A DNA stretch of 64,000 bases from assembly GCA_033977485.1 (NCBI GenBank), contig CM066998.1, positions 26,661,501-26,725,500 on the forward strand. Direction: 5' to 3'. A program made the position numbers and the translations under genes. Below are positions 10,415-21,275 of the stretch, piece by piece (position 1 is the first letter of the stretch; each line of letters opens with the position of its first letter). The DNA is from Hydrangea macrophylla. Its lineage: Eukaryota > Streptophyta > Magnoliopsida > Cornales > Hydrangeaceae. Below the pieces are notes generated by a model, which saw nothing but the letters and a program-made list of their open reading frames with translations, had not been told where the DNA came from and made no database searches.

Positions 10415-10794
10415 AAGTAACAATATATTAGAACCAAGTTACTACATATTAGGACAAAAATCACTAGGATTATGATACAGCCAAAACCACTAGGGTGTAT
10501 CATAGAATTTTCCATGATTAATATTCCCACAATCTATTTTTTGGGATTGAATAATTCCCTTATGGGAGAGTGTTTAATTGAGATGGACTATTTTAGTCAC
10601 TTAAATTACCGGAACATCGGAATATTCAACAAAAAAGAGCTATATGCCAATCCTGCTCTCAGTCTTGCGAAACAAATCTAGTAGCTTTCAGTCAGAGTAT
10701 GACTGCTGGTCAATTGTCAATTGACTAATAAATTTTTGTTAAAAATTTTTCAATGACCACGTTACCCTATTGTTTGTAGCATAAAATATAATAT

Positions 10795-10796
<2 letters not shown>
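10415..10796. other. Intergenic sequence, no gene supported
   Basis: A short open frame at 10472-10681 has no recognisable family features and no splice or repeat context, so I do not call it. Confidence 0.4.

Positions 10797-10835
<39 letters not shown>
10797..10835. repeat. ATT microsatellite
   Basis: About 13 units of ATT. Confidence 0.95.
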
Positions 10836-10837
<2 letters not shown>

Positions 10838-10839
10838 GT

Positions 10840-11640
10840 TGCCATGGGAACTTGAAAGATTGCTTCAAAGACACTTGGCATTACAAGAGTAGATCAAGAT
10901 TGGTTACTTAAAGATCAATGATGATGATAAAGATGGAAGTTATTTGAAGACATCTGTTATCGTAGGAGCATCTCTTACTAATTTGTCGTTAATTACTTGA
11001 AAGTTGTAAGAATTTGAATTATTATATATAGTTGGAGGGAAATGTAATTCAAATTCAAAGTAGTTGTAGACTCTTCCTGTAAATACTTGTATTGTGCTCC
11101 TTTGTAATGGTCATTGACCAACAACAAACACATCAATATATTATCTTTATATTGTTCTTCATCTCTAGGCCACCATGACCTTTTTACTCTAGTCTAGTTT
11201 GATTAGTTTAGTTTAGTTTATACACAATCAAATTTCTTTAGTTCTTGTTTTATGTTTTAGGAGTAGACCGAACACCTTCGAAGTGGTGTTGAAGGTTAGA
11301 ATATATTTTCTATTTAAATTATTTACAATTCTGTTGTCTTTAGTTGCTCTTTTTAGTTTTAGTTAATCTATGCCTTATGTCTTGTTCGAAGGAGTACAAT
11401 CCCACTAATGCCTTAATTTCAGTGTTAGTTGTTTACTTCTCTAGTTTAGTTTTGGTTCGAAATGGGTAATCCCACTAGTGCCTTAATTTCAGTGTTAGTT
11501 GTTTACTTTTCTAGTTTAGTTTTGGTTTGAAGTGGGTCATCATATTTCGAAGGCATTTCATTTGGTATTTTATCTTACACGATAAACGTCCTTTTAGTTA
11601 AGTTATTCGAACAGTCACAATTGGTCTGGTGAGCGCGCAT
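10840..11640. repeat. LTR-like decayed repeat with a 70-bp tandem duplication
   Basis: Phrases near 11070-11160 (CTGTAAATACTTGTATTGTG and later CAATATATTATCTTTATATT) look like the transcript end of a copia LTR, but I find no partner LTR. At about 11384-11535 a unit of about 70 bp is repeated twice and a bit; each copy contains ATCCCACTA, TGCCTTAATTTCAGTG and TAGTTTAGTTTTGGTT. Confidence 0.45.
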
Positions 11641-12531
11641 TTGGCTTACACAATTACATAATCACATTGACAACTTGCTTGCCTAGCACACACACACAAA
11701 ATTACACAAATATCCTTTAAAAGATAAATAGCCAAACACCTATCAAAGTCGAGGAAAAAAATCTCAAATTGTGGAAATTTTAAGCCTAATGGTTGGGTGG
11801 TGGTGGAAGGAGAAGAAAAACGTACTAAATCTAAAAAGATGTTTTGACTAGGTATTTGTTAAATTTTACATTTTGAAAATTACTAATTTTTTATTTGGAG
11901 AGTTGTAAAAGTAGTCATCAAAGAGGGGAAGAGGTAGTTGACAAAATATTATTCTTTTACTTTTGGCTTCGAAAAGGGTAAAGCGGTTACTTAAAAAGCT
12001 TAAACCAAAATTAAGGCTGCTACTATTGATAAAGTAATAATGATTATTATTAAAATAAACTGATTATGTGATAAATTGGAACTTATCCACATAATTGATT
12101 TGCTTTAACAATAGTCAATATTACTTTAACAATAGTGATAACTAAAATTAATAGAACTTACAATCGAGTAAAGAAAGAAGAAAATTATTTATCAAACCAA
12201 AACTCAATGGAGGTCAATGTCATGAGGGTAGTTCTTGCATTTTAACCTTACCTTATGGGATGACATGCATAATCGATTTGCTTTAACAATAGTCAATATT
12301 TCTTGCATTCAGCATATTCAAAACTTTTCTACTTGTAAACTTGACGAAAACAGAAACGAAAGACTTGCGAAAGAATACCATATTTTATGTTATTTATCGC
12401 AAAACTATGACTCCGTTGACACACTATGGAGATATTTATTACGCTTACAGATTTTTTTTTTTATTTTTTTTATTTTTTTTATTTTTTTATTATACACAAA
12501 ATTTATTGGCAGTCACACTAAATAATTAGAA
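11641..12531. other. Intergenic sequence, no gene seen
   Basis: AT-rich. A phrase CGATTTGCTTTAACAATAGTC (12272-) duplicates ATTGATTTGCTTTAACAATA at about 12094, a short local repeat. No gene. Confidence 0.4.
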
Positions 12532-12712
12532 GGGTAACTTAGTATATAGTCCTACTATAGACACCAAATTAGAAATTGAACCCTTTTTAAAATAAAACTA
12601 GAAATAGGTCCCTAATTTATTTTGAGGACCAAAATAGCCCTATATAATTATATGTAGATATATATACACATATATAGTATTTACTTCCCACAATCAAGGT
12701 TTTGAAATTCAC

Positions 12713-12747
<35 letters not shown>
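12713..12747. repeat. GA microsatellite
   Basis: About 16 units of GA. Confidence 0.95.
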
Positions 12748-12751
<4 letters not shown>

Positions 12752-13158
12752 AAGTTGATGAAGAGAAAGAAAGAAGATCGTCGACACTACCTCCGCAACA
12801 CCACGTCCATCACCTTTCTTCATAGGCGATTCATGAAGATCGTCGACACAGAACCTCGATTCACTATCGACTACGCAATCTATGAATTTGATACAAATTT
12901 CTCACAATTTTGGAACAAATCTCACGTAGCTTCAATTCAAACATTGGAGTTTTCTGAGAAAAACGGTTAATGTTTTTATTAGGGCTTGGCTTCACACTAA
13001 AGGTTTCCGATTCGATGACGATGACTAGAAGACTGCATGACAGCAATGGCCAAAACACTAGCTCGAGTCTTTCGTTTAACCTCTGTAATCTTTTCATTTT
13101 TTCTACATTATATTTGTTTTGTTTGTAGTTTTTTGGTGATGTAGAAAATTTCATGATC

Positions 13159-13699
13159 GCTAAGAGAATAATAGTGAGAAATTTGTTTGTGTATATATAT
13201 TTGAATAAAAGTTTCGCAAAAAATTCGTCTTATAAAAATTTTTGTTTTCAAATAGAAGTGAGAAATTTCTCATCAAATTTGTGGTTATTTGGTGAGAACT
13301 TCTCACTTTGTTAATGAGAAGTGATAAATTTCTGATAAATATTGTCTGCATGTGTGTATATATTTGAACAAAAGTGAGAAATTCTCACTAAATAACCACA
13401 AGTTTCTCACTTTAAATTAAAAAAACTCGAAAAAAACTTTTGCTAATACCGTTACGCATATACATAACACAACTATGATTATTTCAAAAGAAAGATATGC
13501 AAACATACTGAGAAGTTTCACTTAATAATGAGAAAAAATTATTACACATTAAGTGGGAACTTCTCACTAAATAATAAGAAAATTATCAATTGATTTTAAG
13601 AATATTAATCTCATTATCCATGATCTCCTAAAGATACGATTCCCATAACTGTATGTAACACGAATTTGGAAGTATTTTGAATATACACAGCTGTATATA

Positions 13700-13734
<35 letters not shown>

Positions 13735-13760
13735 GAGAAATTCTCACATTACTTTGTTAA
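13159..13760. repeat. Array 1 of the GTGAGAAATTTCTCAC-type palindrome
   Basis: Near-perfect copies at 13259-13274, 13374-13388 and 13733-13747, with half-sites and diverged copies between (for example 13290-13310, 13405-13417 and 13551-13570). Spacing is irregular. An A-run of about 31 bases (13701-13731) lies just before the last copy. Confidence 0.8.
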
Positions 13761-13865
13761 ACCGAAATCCCTTAATTTTAGGGATATTAATCCCCTTATC
13801 CATGATCTCCTAAAAATTCGTTTCCCATAACTGCATATACACGATTTTGGAAGTATTTTGAATAT

Positions 13866-15439
13866 TGTTTGCACCTAAAAAATACATTTTTTAAATAAAA
13901 GTTGGTAGAGGCCGATTAAGATTTTTTAATCGGACTTATGAGACCGATGGAAAGATTGATGGCTAAGTGGTTGCTTCAGAAGTTGATCGGGCTTATTACA
14001 GTCGGGCTAGCACCTTTGCTCACTCGGACTGACCACCATGAGATCGGACTAACCACTAGTTGATCGGGCTGACTAACATACAAATTCGGATTTATAGACC
14101 GATTGCATAAATTATTGCCAAATAATTTGTTTAAGCTGGTAGGGCCGAATGAGTATTTGATCGGGCTAACCATCATTTATTCAGCCTAGACGTCAGTTCA
14201 TTGGAACAACATCAGCATGGTTTTCACATTATCCATTGCCCTAAGCTACTGATTGCTTCAATTCAAATACGGAGTATTCAAAAAGGTGGGTTCCATCTCA
14301 ATCATGGCCATTCAAGAGTGCTTTGACCATCATTTTGATTATTTGTTTGGTTCATTAGTAGCCTGATGGATTTTGGCAATATGCCCGATTGGCTTGACCA
14401 ATCTTTTGGTTACTTTATAATTTTGGCAATTATGGTTCCTTTATGCCAATTTTGTAACTTTACTTGACCATCCTAAAAAAATGGTCATCTTTAGTATGTC
14501 CCATCGGATGCATTCGGGCTGAGCTTCTTCACACTAAGCTTTGTTTGGCGACTATTCTTTTAATCGGGCATGATGATGCAGCTATCATATGGTCACGTGG
14601 ATGGCAATTTAAATTTAATACTGTTTGGCCATTTCATATTTCTGCCATTTGGAAAGTTGAGGAGTGGGGCTCATTCATGGAAAGGTTATCACGGAAATAG
14701 TTTCTATTATGGAGATAATATATGTGATAAATATTTCCAGTCAGATAAGGTAGTTTTCCATATGAAGGATAATATCATAATATTTCAAGATATGGAGTTA
14801 TTATTATCAGCACTTTTTGGAAGTTATCCTTTGCTTGGAGGGGAAGCTAACAGTATCAAGACTACATGTAGACTACATTCAATATATGTATACACACATA
14901 TATATACATATATGTATATATTTCGAAGATATGGTAACTTATATCAGATATGGAAGAAATCTGGTAAATTTTACCAGATAATGATTCATCAGAGATTTTC
15001 TACCTTATCTAGAAGACCTCCAGGCCGCTATAAATCAACAGGCAGGCCAAGCAATCAAGACACTCCGCGTCACTTCGACAAAAGCATCCCAATGCATTCT
15101 AAATAGCGCTCCTAGCATTCTTTTTATTTTTCTAGGTTTTCTTAGTATTTAAATTACATCTTTGTAATTTTCTCTTTCTTATTTCAATTAAATAAAAATG
15201 CTCTTTTTATTTAATTTCTCTTGTTTGTGTTCATCACTTGCTAGACTTGTGCGCCTCAGTACTGTCTAGGGACCTTAGGCCAAGGGTACTTTCCTACTTG
15301 GCCATCACAATCGTTTGATAGAAGTCAGATTTCCAAACCTTGTGTATCACTCACACAAGTGACTTAGGAAATTTTGTTTTATTAGTTTGGGCCTACCTAA
15401 CAAGGCTCTGGCACGCCCGAATAAATATTATAACAAACA
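13866..15439 (+). mobile_element. Solo LTR of the 1766-6160 retrotransposon family
   Basis: Starts TGTTTGCACCTAAAAAATAC and ends AACAAACA, with the target duplication AATAT on both sides (13861-13865 and 15440-15444). Most of it aligns to the 1471-bp LTRs, including the block from about 14930 onward that is nearly the same. It is about 100 bp longer and more diverged in the first 900 bp, so it is an older or different subfamily. No interior remains, as expected after recombination between two LTRs. Confidence 0.92.
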
Positions 15440-15447
15440 AATATACA

Positions 15448-15450
<3 letters not shown>

Positions 15451-15491
<41 letters not shown>
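15451..15491. repeat. CT microsatellite
   Basis: About 20 units of CT right after the solo LTR. Confidence 0.95.
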
Positions 15492-15492
<1 letters not shown>

Positions 15493-15799
15493 ATATGTAT
15501 ATATATGTATATATATGAATTTTGCACTATATTAAGAGAATTTCTCACCTTTTTTTCAGCAACCTTCAATAAGGAAACTTTTTGATTTTAGCATTTAGTA
15601 TTTAGTCCTAATATAGACACTTAATTAGCAAACAAATTTGAAAGTTGAGTAAAATAAGGAAACTTCTTGATTTTAGTAATATTTATACTCTTATCCATGA
15701 TCTCCATGGATTACCCTTGCCATACCCGTCATTCACACGCCTTATTTGTGCTGATGGTACATATATACATATGTACATGAGTACATCTAATCATATGGC

Positions 15800-16010
15800 C
15801 TATTTCAAATGCTCTAATAACAAATTTCTCACTTAGTAATACAAATTTCTCACTTTTTGATTGGATATAATACGAAATTTCTCACAACTAAGTCACTTCT
15901 TTCAATAAGCTTATCACCAAAATCTTAGATTATAAATTTCAGCATGATTTCGCATTATATTGTGAATTACAGTTATGAATTTCGCACTACATTGTGAGAA
16001 TTTCTCACAT
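15800..16010. repeat. Array 2 of the GTGAGAAATTTCTCAC-type palindrome
   Basis: Full copy at 15994-16008 (GTGAGAATTTCTCAC) and half-sites AATTTCTCAC near 15824, 15846 and 15876. Confidence 0.78.
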
Positions 16011-16287
16011 TTTTATCAGCAACCTTTAATCTTCCACACAAAATTATCTGTTTTTTCTATGATTCGAATTAATAAAACATACAAATCATTTTCTACTATA
16101 AAGCATATTACATACAGATTTAAAAAGGCATTATTTTGAACCCCAAATCAGCATGATCTTTGGGATAAAAATCATTATGCATGATCTCCTAACAATCCGC
16201 TCAATTTATTAACTGTCTTATTTAACTTTATTTGAATTTCACACGTGTCATATATATGTGTATATATATACAATTACAGTCAGGCTA

Positions 16288-16445
16288 TAAAGAGGGCGCC
16301 CTTTCTTTATTAAAGAGAGGACCTCTGTTTTAGTCGTCGGATCGTATTTTCATTAATGGCAGTTTTGTCATTTTACAGTTTTTTAACACAAACCAACGGC
16401 CAAAACAGAGGTCCTCTCTTTAATAAAAAGAGGTGGCCCTCTTTA
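16288..16445. mobile_element. MITE inside Mutator-like element 1
   Basis: 158 bp. Inverted ends share TAAAGAGGG, TTATTAAAGAGAGGACC and TCTGTTTT over about 44 bp. No coding capacity. Confidence 0.82.
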
Positions 16446-17063
16446 GAGAATCTTTGTATACAATTATGTATATATGTATGACAAGGGTATAATGGTCCGG
16501 ATTTATACTAACCATTTAGGAATAGGGACTAATTATTAATTTCTATAGCAAATTAAGGATTAATTTCTATAGACCAAATCAAGTTATGTTCAATTTCTAT
16601 TAATGGCCATAATTAGGGACCAAATCGTATATTTTTATAATTAGAACTACAACTGCCAAAAGAAAAATACCAAAAAAGTACCCGCTGTTTTGCACACATA
16701 CATACAACAGATATTCTATACCGAATCAAAACCTTCGATAATGTGTGCGAATTTTTATTTTTGGGTAATATAATAAGTCATTACTCTATTATATATAGAA
16801 ATAGGTTGATGTTGAAAGTCAACTTAACAATTAGTCCTTTAGGCAAACACATGACCAAAATACCCTTATTGATTCCCATTTTTAAACATCATTAATAACT
16901 GCCATTTTGATTCCCATCAATCACGTCCAACATTTTTGGGATTTTGAATTAAAACTAAACTAGATATTCCCAAAATCTCATCATTTATCAAACCTAAACT
17001 TACCTGGGCACACTCAAACCTAAACTATTTCTCTCTATAGGACGATCTTAGCCACCAGAGCAC

Positions 17064-17304
17064 ATCAAGATCGTCGTCGACCTCAGCGACGAGAGCGCTC
17101 ACTCCGTCAAATGGGCGGTCCACAACTACCTCTGACCGGGGGATGCCGTGATCTTCCTCCATGTCAGCCCCACTAACGTCTTCTACAACGCCGATTGGGA
17201 CGCCGTCGACCTGTCCGAACCCATTGCCCTCGAGGAGTGCCAACAGAAGCTCAAGGATGATCTCGACTCGTTCACGGCGACGAAGGCCAACGATCTGGCA
17301 TGTA
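17064..17304 (+). pseudogene. Captured universal stress protein (USP, PHOS32/34-like) fragment
   Basis: The reading frame gives HIKIVVDLSDESAHSVKWAV, then NYL, a TGA stop, and PGDAVIFLHVSPTNVFYNAD, ending ...SFTATKANDLA. Plant USP-A proteins of the PHOS32/PHOS34 type start this way: a VDLS-DES strand, a WA-hydrophobic helix, PGD and LHV-P-T-V-ADW, then FT-TK-DLA before an intron. The part with the ATP-binding G-x2-G-x9-G-S motif is missing, and the in-frame TGA replaces the usual Arg before PGD. The fragment is much richer in GC than its surroundings and sits inside a TIR element, so I read it as a transduplicated host exon. Confidence 0.85.
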
Positions 17305-17513
17305 GTGGAATTGGTGTTTTGAAGAAGAGAATGGAGATTGCCACTTTGGCCTATGAATAGCTTGTTTCTAATGCTTTGAAACTCCCTCTTCTCCCTAACT
17401 TTGATAATATTGACTCTACAAGCGATAATACTACAGAAGTTATTATCTCTAAAGTAGTGAATCAAGATATATCTGGTCTTATGAAAACTTGGAGGATGAT
17501 CGCTGGGGTGTAA
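17305..17513 (+). pseudogene. Second exon-like piece fused to the USP fragment, unknown origin
   Basis: Directly after the USP fragment the same frame continues SGIGVLKKRMEIATLAYE, a TAG stop, then LVSNALKLPLLPNFDNIDST and on to a final stop. This does not match the continuation of USP proteins. It looks like part of another coding exon with one stop, but I do not recognise it. Confidence 0.45.
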
Positions 17514-17639
17514 AGATTCTTATGGATTGTGTTTCATGTATTTCATAAAACTTGAAGAAAGTTTTTTAGTATTGTATTTCATGTTTTACTTTTACATTCT
17601 TATAGGTTATGATATGGGACCATTTTGAAAAATTTATTC

Positions 17640-18080
17640 TCAGAATACTGCGAGAAATTGTCATTCATTGTATTTTTCCTAAAAATTGTCACTCATTGTG
17701 AGAAATTTATTTCATTAAATCGTATCATTGACACACACTGTGAGAAGTTGTCACTAGCTGCTGATAGATCGAATAAATTTGTGAGAAATTTGCATTAATT
17801 AGACTAGATTGCCACAATGTTTTATGAATGTTATTAGTTAAATAGTGAGAATTTTTACTGGTATGAAAAGTGTGAGAAATTCCCACTACTAATGACTTTA
17901 AGTGTGAGAAATTCTCACTACTATCAGACAAACAAGTGAGAAATTCAAAGCAATATTACCTGATTTTCCATGTATGATGAATGAGAAATTCTCACACAAT
18001 TACCAGGAAAAAAAATGAACTAAATTTTCTCACCTCAATTCAATTTCAGGCACAGTGAAAAGGCTGAGAAATTTCTCACC
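17640..18080. repeat. Array 3 of the GTGAGAAATTTCTCAC-type palindrome
   Basis: Near-perfect copies at 17904-17918, 17982-17996 and 18065-18078, with about eight half or diverged sites (17647, 17698, 17740, 17780, 17846, 17874, 17935, 18022). Confidence 0.8.
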
Positions 18081-18554
18081 ATTCACCCAAACTGATATGA
18101 TCAAAAACTTACGATTGAATTACAATATTCAAATCTAATTTTTTTTGTTAATTAGATAAGATATCAGATTTACAAAACAACTAATATACAGCGTATCCAG
18201 CCAAAACAATCATTTCAAATTTCAAAGACCATGATTTTAGCATACAATTATTGGGATCACGTATGAATTAAGGTCACATAACTCCACTTTCCTATTATTC
18301 AACAGCTCATTATCACGTTTTAAAATTAAGCCTATAAATCAGCACAGTAGATAATACTCTCTAATAATAGTATATTTTGAAATTAAATATAACAATTAAC
18401 AATATAAGGGCAAATTCATCTAGTTCGTACATCACAATATTGGGGAAAAGACTAATTATTAATGTTCTTTTAAATGAAGGGTTCAATTTCATAACACAAT
18501 TCAAATTTGACATAATCTATTTTAGGTGCCAATTGGAGGACTAATTCGTAAGTT

Positions 18555-19826
18555 TCTATTTTTTTTTTTGGTCAACTAATATGTGTGATCAAATGTATGA
18601 ATAATGTATAAATTTGTTTAGGGAAAAAAAAATTGTACAAATCAACAAGTACAACAACCTATGAGCTACTTGGGAAGCCAAATAATACGTGGAAAAAAGG
18701 TGGGTTTTATCTCTACATTGGTTCGAGTACACCCGAAAAATTAGGTATATACAATACTAGTGTAAAGCCAAGAACTTTCAGACTAACTCAGACGTTGATT
18801 TTCCTAACTTCTTTCATGAATAAAAAGAAGTGCAACCTTGCCGATCCACTCGGGTCACTTCTTAGACAGCAAATAATCAGTTTTGTAGTTTATAAATGAA
18901 CTAATTCTCTTAAAACTGGTTCTTTGTCAAATCAACATTACCTTGGGTCTATAAAAGGTCAAATAAAAAGCAAAAAATAGACTGAACTTGGTCCATTTGG
19001 CTTTCCCGAAAAGACCCTAATATAATTTCCAAACTGAAGTAGTTGTCTTTCATGTCAAGTTCCAAGACCAATTTCATGGTACCAAACATAGCTAGCTTAG
19101 CAGTAAACTCAAGAACCCAACACAAGTACACAACCAATGAGTGAAGCTTTGGGGATTGGGCTGGCCTAATGATCAAATCAATAACAGGAGAATCATAAGA
19201 CAAAAAAAGCAAACACAAAGGGGGGCAAAATTGACGTGGTTCGATAATTATGCCTGCGCCTATGGACGAAGCACATCAAAGAACTGATTAAGGTATCTTT
19301 TGGTACAATTTTTGCTTCTGCAAATTCAATAGCAAAAACAACTTTCGACCAAAAATTGTCCAAAGTAACTGTTGGCCAGAATCCAATTTGCCAACAGTTC
19401 CATTTAGCTTCATCACTTATGGACTCCAAAAACTGTTTCCAAACAGGACCTAAATAAGGATGAAAATACAAAGGGACTCCTATAGCCTTCTCAGAGCAGT
19501 CAACAGCCTCCGCCGTACTAGTCATGATTTTCCCTAGATCCCAACAATTACAATTTGTGTCCCCAGTGACCAAAAGATGAAAAACTGGGCTGAACTACCA
19601 CAACTGTAACAGGATGCACACTGCCAGCCCTACTACCGTTGGGTAGGGTCGACTACGGGTGGGTCAGAAATACAAGACAACAAAGAGTATCAGTGGTGCT
19701 TGTTTGTTTCTCTTGGTTATGCTTTGCGGTGTTAGTTGACATTACATTTGCTTCTAAATCAATTACCCAAAAAAAAAAAAACAAGGCTTGGAATGAATCC
19801 CAGCTGAATCTAACACCTCCTCAAAG
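18555..19826. other. Repeat-like intergenic sequence, no gene supported
   Basis: A 126-codon minus-strand frame (19573-19193) looks tempting but overlaps MITE-like ends: ATCTTTTGGTACAATTTTTG near 19292 and, reversed, TCCTGTTTGGAAACAG near 19450. I therefore treat it as non-coding. The rest is AT-rich with no recognisable family. Confidence 0.45.
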
Positions 19827-20700
19827 TAGGCCAGGCAATGTCAGCCCGAAGCCAAGCACCCGCCCGTACAAACCCGAAATAAATGGCTTTTGGGCTAATT
19901 GAAAATTTCTAGCGGGCTCTTATTGGGTAATTAAATATAAATAACGGGCTGAGATTGGGCCCATTTAAACCCGAGTCCAACCCGCACTTGACTTTTGCAG
20001 CAAAACCCTACATACTACTCTAATCTAAGCAGCCGTATCACTTGGCTTGCTCTTATTTTTTTACTTTCTTGCAGCCCACTCTTATCTCTCTTCATTTGCA
20101 CTTCCTCTCCTATTTCTAGGGTTTTTTACTTCTCCTCTTTGCTTCTTTGTGTTCATGCATGCCCAAGTGCCCTCATGAAGATGGATTTTTTTACTTTAGT
20201 GTTTTCAAGGCATATATTGTAGTGGAATTATTACATTCAATCTCTTGAATATGAAGGTGGGTTTTGAGTTTTCACAAGATCTCTTTATATATATATATAG
20301 ATATAGATATTTTTCTCGTTGTGGCACATTTTTTGTGCTTTTAATTTCTCTGTTTCTTTTTCTTTTCTTCATATGCTAATCTATTTGCTTGGAATTCCAA
20401 GTGATTCGGTCTGGTTTATATATGCTAAATCCAACAGAATTCTTGCTTCAAGGAATTTTACATTTTTATTTTTGATCTTTTTCTTATCTTCCCATCTACA
20501 GATTTGCAAGAGGATATATACATATATATATACACACACACACACATTAACTGAGCAAAAAAAAAAAAATAAATAAATAAATCGGGTCGGGGTTAATTGC
20601 CTTACCCGGCCCGGTTAGGCCTGGAGTATATATGGCACTGTCTGAGCCCGACCTGACTCTAGCCCAGCCCGAACCCGAACCCGCCCATTTGCCAGGCCTA
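19827..20700. mobile_element. Non-autonomous hAT-like element, 874 bp
   Basis: Ends TAGGCCAGGCAATG and, on the other strand, TAGGCCTGGCAAATG. The flanks are CCTCAAAG (19819-19826) and CCTCCAAG (20701-20708), an 8-bp duplication with one mismatch. Both arms are rich in CCCGAACCCG-like text. The middle has a promoter-like T/C-rich stretch with CTAGGGTTTT but no transposase frame. Confidence 0.65.
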
Positions 20701-20708
20701 CCTCCAAG

Positions 20709-21210
20709 TAACTCGAGATATGTAAAACCAAATGGTGAAAAAATAAACTCTCCATGCTGCAACTAGGTTGACCCCTAATGACAACACAAGTACTCAATTC
20801 ACAGGAGTTGAAACAGAATTACCAACTTCTGGATTTCCCGAGGAAAAAATCAGATGATTCCATAGTACTCTTCACAGATACAATTTGAAATGTCCCCTGA
20901 AACAACAGTATGTTCATTGACTAGAAATGTTTTTAAGACAAATTCATGTCCATAAAAAGGAAAAAAAAAAACATGTGACCTATAATCAGCCGTAGTTGGT
21001 CAACGTTGAAATGAACAGTTGAAGATGGATTAAAAAGCGACCTATATCAGTAGCCATAGATCGCCAACATTGGAATGAACTGTTGAAAAAAACGACAAGG
21101 ACCAAGCATAACTACATTTGGATTCATTTAAAGACACAGGTGGGTAAAGAAGATACTCTACATATGATGTACAGTCTTTAGTAAAGCAGCGTTTCGTCCC
21201 CGGTCCGTCG
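20709..21210 (-). other. 3' flank of the UBTD-like gene
   Basis: Region directly downstream of the stop codon, expected to hold the 3' UTR and polyadenylation site. I see no unambiguous signal and no other gene. Confidence 0.4.
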
Positions 21211-21275
21211 TCAACTTTCGTGGATCAGGTTAGTTGGCTCACTCAAAACATACTTTGGTAACTCATATTTTGCAC
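21211..21275 (-). CDS. UBTD-like gene, exon 4 (last)
   Basis: Acceptor TTGTTGCAG, then 20 residues [15 protein letters not shown]...HES and a TGA stop. The [13 protein letters not shown] end is highly typical of the family. Confidence 0.9.

Larger units (their letters stand above)
12532..16636. mobile_element. Mutator-like non-autonomous element 1, carrying palindrome arrays
   Basis: ATAATTAGAA flanks both sides (12522-12531 and 16637-16646), a 9-10 bp target duplication typical of Mutator-like elements. The two ends are diverged inverted copies of a block holding TAGTCC/TGGTCC, an ATTAGAAATTGAAC-type phrase and an AGGTCCCTAATT-type phrase. Inside are a GA repeat, a GC-richer segment (12760-12870) of unknown origin, many copies of a palindrome near GTGAGAAATTTCTCAC, a solo LTR (13866-15439) and a MITE (16288-16445). 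A second left-end-like block (agtatttagtcctaatatag) at about 15597 suggests internal duplication or nesting. No transposase is visible. Confidence 0.65.
16821..18554. mobile_element. TIR element 2, related to element 1, with captured gene pieces
   Basis: The left end AACTTAACAATTAGTCCT matches the right end on the other strand, AACTTACGAATTAGTCCT (16 of 18), and resembles the left end of element 1. It holds a fragment of a universal stress protein gene and another array of GTGAGAAATTTCTCAC-type palindromes. I could not identify a target duplication, so exact borders and superfamily are less certain than for element 1. Confidence 0.6.

Noticed and set aside
10472..10681. 69-codon frame near a MITE
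   Set aside because: No conserved motif, no splice or promoter support.
17025..17465. 146-codon minus-strand frame over the USP fragment
   Set aside because: Shadow of the plus-strand USP coding sequence, which carries the recognisable motifs.
13159..18080. CRISPR-like array (repeated GTGAGAAATTTCTCAC)
   Set aside because: Repeats are degenerate, spacing is irregular from tens to thousands of bp, and the DNA is plant nuclear. Subterminal transposon repeats explain it better.
19193..19573. 126-codon minus-strand frame with protein-like composition
   Set aside because: No family recognised, and it overlaps MITE-like inverted ends (TTTGGTACAATTTTTG and CTGTTTGGAAACAG). Kept as repeat DNA.
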